A stretch of 64,000 nucleotides of DNA from Streptomyces sp. NBC_01431. GTDB taxonomy: Bacteria; Actinomycetota; Actinomycetes; Streptomycetales; Streptomycetaceae. The stretch is from assembly GCF_036231355.1 (NCBI RefSeq), contig NZ_CP109496.1, forward strand, positions 1,922,001-1,986,000, in the 5' to 3' direction. Positions 60,504-64,000 of this stretch are shown piece after piece. The position numbers were made by a program, and so were the translations under genes. The notes beneath the pieces are model-generated. The model did no database searches, was not told the DNA's origin, and worked only from the letters and a program-made list of their open reading frames with translations. The stretch's first letter is position 1. Each line of letters opens with the position of its first letter.

Positions 60504-62831
60504 ATGACCCCGCCCACCGCGACTTACCGGCTCCAGCTCCAGCCCGCGTTCCCTTTCGCCGCCGCCGAACAGGCGGTGCCGTACCTGGCCGGGCTCGGCG
60601 TCTCACACCTCCACCTGTCGCCGGTCCTGGAGGCCGTGCCCGGCTCGACGCACGGGTACGACGTCACGGACCACTCGAAAGTACGCGAGGAACTGGGCGG
60701 CGAGTCCGCACTGCGCTCGCTCGCGTCGACGGCGCGCGACGCCGGGCTCGGCCTGATCCTCGACATCGTGCCGAACCACATGTCCGCCTCCGCCCGCCAC
60801 AACCGTCAGCTGTGGGACGTGCTGCGTGCGGGGCCGTCCTCGCCGTACGCGCCGTGGTTCGACATCGACTGGGCGGGGGGCGGCGGGCGGGTCCTGCTGC
60901 CGGTGCTGGCCGGGCCGCTGGGCGCGGAGCTGGACCGCCTGACGGTGGCCGGGGATGTCCTGCGCTACGGCGAGGAGCGCTTCCCCCTGCGGGTGGGCAC
61001 GGCGGAGCTGCCGCTGCCCGAGCTGCTCGACGCCCAGTGGTACCGGCTCGGCTGGTGGCGGCTTGCCAGGACCGAGCTCAACTACCGTCGCTTCTTCACC
61101 ATTTCGGACCTGATCGGCGTGCGGGTGGAGGACGAGGAGGTGTTCGCGGCGACGCACGCCAAGGTCCTCGAACTGGTCCGGGACGGTGTGGTGGACGGAC
61201 TGCGGATCGACCATCCGGACGGCCTCGCGGACCCGGAGGCCTATCTGCACCGCCTGAACGGGGCGACGGGCGGCCAGTGGACGGTCGTCGAGAAGATCCT
61301 CACGGGCGACGAGCGGCTGCCCGCGCGGTGGGAGGTCGCGGGGACGACCGGCTATGACGCGCTGCGGCACATCGACGGCCTGTTCACCGACTCGGCGGGC
61401 GCCGGTCAACTCGCCGCACAGTACGTACGGTTCACGGGTGCGGCCGTCGATCTGGGGGGCCGGTGGCAGCCGACGGCGCGCCGGGCCGCCTACCAGGTGC
61501 TCGACCACGAGCTGGTGGCCGAGACGGAGCACCTGGTGCGGCTGGCCGGGCGGATCTGCGCGGCGGGCGGCCCCGAGTTGCGTGACCACGCGCCCTGGGC
61601 GCTGCGGCTGGCCCTGCGCGAGCTCCTGGTCCGGGTCCCGGTCTACCGTCCCTACCGGCTCGGGGCCGAGCTGGCGCTGTCCGGCCAGGACGCCCTGGAG
61701 GCGAAGGCCGCCTTCCCGGTACCCGAGGAGTCGGCCGCGGTGGACACGGTGCGGGACCTGGCGCTCGGCCGTCTCGGCGACGCGCCGGAGCGGGCGGCGT
61801 TCCGGGCGCGCTTCGCGCAGACCTCGTCGGCGCTGCACGCCAAGTCGGTCGAGGACACGGCCTTCTACCGCCATGCGCCGCTGCTCTCGGTCAACGAGGT
61901 GGGCGGGGATCCCGGGCGGCCTTCGGTGGAACCCGGCGAATTCCATGCGTTCTGCGTCCGCCTCGCCCGTGACTGGCCGGCCACCGGGACCGTCCTGTCC
62001 ACCCACGACACCAAGCGCAGCGCACAGGTGCGGGCCCGGATCGCGGTCCTTTCGGAGTGCCCCGGGCGGTGGGCCGCGCTGCTCGACCGGCTCGCGGGCG
62101 CGCGGGCGCCGGACCAGCAGCTGGCCTGGATGGCCTGGCAGACGTCGGTGGGGCTCGGGGGCCTGCCGGAGACGGAGCGGCTCACGGCGGCACTCCTCAA
62201 GGCGGTGCGCGAGGCCGGTCTCCGTACGACATGGACGGAACAGGACCCGGAGTACGAGAAGGCGGTGGCCGATTTCGTGGCGGCCGGACCCGGTGGCGAA
62301 CCAGCCCTAGCCGTAAGGGAGTTCGCCGAGGAGACCCGGGCGGCCGTGCGGGCCAACAGCCTGGGCGCGGCGCTGCTGCATCTGACCATGCCGGGCGTGC
62401 CCGACCTCTACCAGGGGACGGAGGAGGAGTACACCGCGCTGGTGGATCCGGACAACCGCCGCCTGGTCCGGTTCGAGCGGGCCGCGCTCGCCGACCCCGG
62501 CGAGAAGCTCGGGGTGACCATGGCGGCCTTGCGTCTACGCCGTGAACTCCCCCATGTCTTCGGCGAGTCGGGGACGTACGCCGCCCTGTCCGCGCGGGGC
62601 GACCGGGCCGGTCACTGCGTGGCGTTCTGCCGCTCGGGCGAGGCGGTCACGGCGGTGACGCGGCTCTCGCTTCAGCTGGCGGAGGCGGGGGGCTGGGCGG
62701 GCACGGAGCTGCATTTGCCGGACGGCCGGTGGGTCGATGTCCTTGTTCCGGGGCGGGAGTTCACGGGCCCGGTGGCCCTTGACGACCTCTTCTCGGGGCT
62801 CCCGGTGGCGCTGCTCAGGAGGGCCGTATGA
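60504..62831 (+). CDS. treY: Malto-oligosyltrehalose synthase
   Basis: A 775-aa GH13_26 enzyme that turns the reducing end of maltodextrins into trehalose. Conserved segments: TATYRLQLQPAFPFAAAEQ (about 5-23), SPVLEAVPGSTHGYDVTDHS (about 38-57), DIVPNHM (about 88-94), VDGLRIDHPDGLADP with the nucleophile Asp (about 231-245), EKILTGDERLP with the acid/base Glu (about 261-271). The late motif STHDTKRSAQVRARI is also typical. ATG 60504 chosen. treZ is not in the window. The last 17 bp overlap the convergent P450 gene. Confidence 0.93.
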   Translation: MTPPTATYRLQLQPAFPFAAAEQAVPYLAGLGVSHLHLSPVLEAVPGSTHGYDVTDHSKVREELGGESALRSLASTARDAGLGLILDIVPNHMSASARHNRQLWDVLRAGPSSPYAPWFDIDWAGGGGRVLLPVLAGPLGAELDRLTVAGDVLRYGEERFPLRVGTAELPLPELLDAQWYRLGWWRLARTELNYRRFFTISDLIGVRVEDEEVFAATHAKVLELVRDGVVDGLRIDHPDGLADPEAYLHRLNGATGGQWTVVEKILTGDERLPARWEVAGTTGYDALRHIDGLFTDSAGAGQLAAQYVRFTGAAVDLGGRWQPTARRAAYQVLDHELVAETEHLVRLAGRICAAGGPELRDHAPWALRLALRELLVRVPVYRPYRLGAELALSGQDALEAKAAFPVPEESAAVDTVRDLALGRLGDAPERAAFRARFAQTSSALHAKSVEDTAFYRHAPLLSVNEVGGDPGRPSVEPGEFHAFCVRLARDWPATGTVLSTHDTKRSAQVRARIAVLSECPGRWAALLDRLAGARAPDQQLAWMAWQTSVGLGGLPETERLTAALLKAVREAGLRTTWTEQDPEYEKAVADFVAAGPGGEPALAVREFAEETRAAVRANSLGAALLHLTMPGVPDLYQGTEEEYTALVDPDNRRLVRFERAALADPGEKLGVTMAALRLRRELPHVFGESGTYAALSARGDRAGHCVAFCRSGEAVTAVTRLSLQLAEAGGWAGTELHLPDGRWVDVLVPGREFTGPVALDDLFSGLPVALLRRAV

Positions 62832-63852
62832 GCAGGAGGCGAGGGGCTCGGGTGAGCAGTCCGCATTCGACCGCCTCGAAGCCGTCGGCCGGGCGCAGGC
62901 CCGGCATGGCGGTGAGCAGGGCGTTCACCGCGCAATCCGCCTGGAGTTCGGCGACCCGGGCGGCCGGGCAGTCGGCGGGCCCGAACGCGAGCCCGCCGGG
63001 GTTCGCGCGGTGCAGGTCGAAGGTGTCGGGGTCGGCGAACCGGTCGGGGTCCCGGCTCGCGGCGCCCACGAGCAGGGCGACGGCGGCTCCCGCCGGGATG
63101 GTGGCGCCGGATATCGCCACGTCGCGAATGACGCGGCGCAGCACCACGTGCACGGGCGGGTTGCGCCTCAGCGATTCGTCCCAGGCTTGCCCGATCAGCG
63201 CCGGAACCGCCTTCACCAGCTCCAACTGCTCTGGGTTTTCCAGCAGGTTGGCCATGAGCGAGGCGATGGCCTGACCGGTGAGCGCGGCCTGGTCGGCGCA
63301 GCGCGCGGCGAGCAGGGCGACTCCGGTGCCGCCCCGGCGCCGTCCGAGGTCCGTGGCGCAGGGGGCCGCCGCCCGGCTGCGAGCCGGGCCGCCGTAGGGA
63401 CGGCCCATCACGGCTCCGTAGGAGAGCCCGGTGGCGGCGGCGATCGTGCCGGTCGGCAGCCAGCGGCAGAACTCCTCGACCAGATCGGCCTCCTGGCGTC
63501 CCGCGATGCGGCGGGCCAGCACATAGGCGGTGCGTGCGCACACTTCCCGCAGCAGGTCGAAGGCGCTCTCGGGCGCCGAGTACTCCTGGACGCAGTGCAC
63601 CGTCCCCGGCCCGCAGCACGTTCCTCGGCGCGGGCCGAGGAGGCGGGGGTCGCCGAGCGCGGGGACGACATCGGCGTATCGGCTGACCAGCCAGGCTTCC
63701 AGTCTGTCGTCCCACAGCAGCGGGTGTTCCTCGCGCAGGGTCCGGTAGAAGGCGTACGGGTCGTTGCGGGCGGCGGGCCCGAGCAGCGAACGCTCCGGTG
63801 GCGCGGGGGCCGCGGGCGTCGGGCCCGCCCCGGGTGGCTCGACGGTGGTCAT
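62815..63852 (-). CDS. Degenerate cytochrome P450
   Basis: A 345-aa, P450-like protein, about 50 residues shorter than normal. Retained: ExxR (ESLRR, about 233-237), DPDRFADPDTFDLHRAN region, and the heme-loop Cys in AFGPADCPAARVAEL (about 287-301). Altered: the heme loop lacks the FGxGxHxCxG His and Gly; the C-helix HxxxR is not present; the I-helix acid-alcohol pair (GxE/DT) is not visible. It may bind heme poorly or act as a non-catalytic partner. ATG 63852 has GGGGAGG upstream. The same frame stays open to the window edge, so an upstream coupled gene or a longer start cannot be ruled out. Confidence 0.75.
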   Translation of the reverse strand: MTTVEPPGAGPTPAAPAPPERSLLGPAARNDPYAFYRTLREEHPLLWDDRLEAWLVSRYADVVPALGDPRLLGPRRGTCCGPGTVHCVQEYSAPESAFDLLREVCARTAYVLARRIAGRQEADLVEEFCRWLPTGTIAAATGLSYGAVMGRPYGGPARSRAAAPCATDLGRRRGGTGVALLAARCADQAALTGQAIASLMANLLENPEQLELVKAVPALIGQAWDESLRRNPPVHVVLRRVIRDVAISGATIPAGAAVALLVGAASRDPDRFADPDTFDLHRANPGGLAFGPADCPAARVAELQADCAVNALLTAMPGLRPADGFEAVECGLLTRAPRLLLIRPS

Positions 63853-64000
63853 GGCGCGCCTCCCCGGTCGGCGCCCGGCGGGGCGCGGTCGTACCGGATC
63901 TCCGGCGGCTGTGCGGACCGCCGCCGGGCCCGGTGGGTGTTCCCAGCGGACCACTTCCACCGGAAGGCCGCGATCGGCGTTCGGCCGTACGGGTGAGAGT

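Overview
The window is a 64 kb piece of a very GC-rich actinobacterial chromosome, most likely Streptomyces. Signs of this are the strong third-position GC, frequent GTG/TTG starts, ATGA/GTGA coupled overlaps, an IdeR/DmdR-type iron box, a Streptomyces-type sulfur leader peptide, mycothiol-linked proteins, PucR, conserved hypotheticals such as the SAV2148 HEPN family, and small GC-rich palindromic repeats. I saw no rRNA, tRNA, CRISPR array, transposase or prophage. It looks like ordinary chromosome with a few decayed genes.

Layout, left to right. 1-5.7 kb: a three-subunit xanthine dehydrogenase operon (minus, cut at the left edge) divergent from a PucR regulator. 5.8-13.4 kb: a TPR-like protein, a GntR regulator divergent from an FhuF-like ferric reductase with an iron box between them, a DUF2637 membrane protein, a small anti-sigma-type ATPase and a GH38 alpha-mannosidase. 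13.4-20.9 kb: a Ser/Thr kinase with an FN3-like ectodomain, PoxB, a PP2C-fold protein that lacks two metal-binding Asp, a TrmB/LuxR-type regulator, a DUF456 protein and a PPOX-fold protein. 20.9-27.1 kb: asparagine synthase, a Ca2+/cation:H+ antiporter, an Ada-AlkA fusion with a degenerate glycosylase domain, an intergenic 62-bp repeat pair, and RsgA preceded by a tiny ORF.

27.3-31.4 kb: an ArsR-regulated ABC transporter unit. The transporter has a fused double permease and an ATPase with a C-terminal AAA-associated domain. Nearly the same inverted repeat lies in front of the transporter and over the start of arsR, and a leader ORF plus a terminator-like hairpin sit between operator and permease. 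31.4-37.8 kb: a truncated NuoB-like remnant, a VOC protein, an AraC regulator, BrkB/YihY, AidB-like acyl-CoA dehydrogenase, a GAF regulator and a GNAT.

37.8-47.5 kb: a complete assimilatory sulfate and sulfonate operon. Order: palindrome, cysteine-containing leader peptide, sulfite reductase, 59-aa zinc-ribbon protein, cysH, cysC, cysD, cysN, small ORF, ssuA-type SBP, ATPase, permease, sirohydrochlorin chelatase. Together these make sulfide from sulfate, import sulfonates and supply siroheme for the sulfite reductase.

47.6-64 kb: a secreted beta-helix protein, two mycothiol-linked proteins, small conserved proteins, a secreted subtilase, a frameshifted solute-binding-protein remnant, an APH-like kinase, a DnaQ-like exonuclease, the SAV2148-type protein, glgX and treY (glycogen to trehalose), and a degenerate cytochrome P450. 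From 63853 to the right edge I could assign no gene; the frame of the P450 stays open upstream to the edge.
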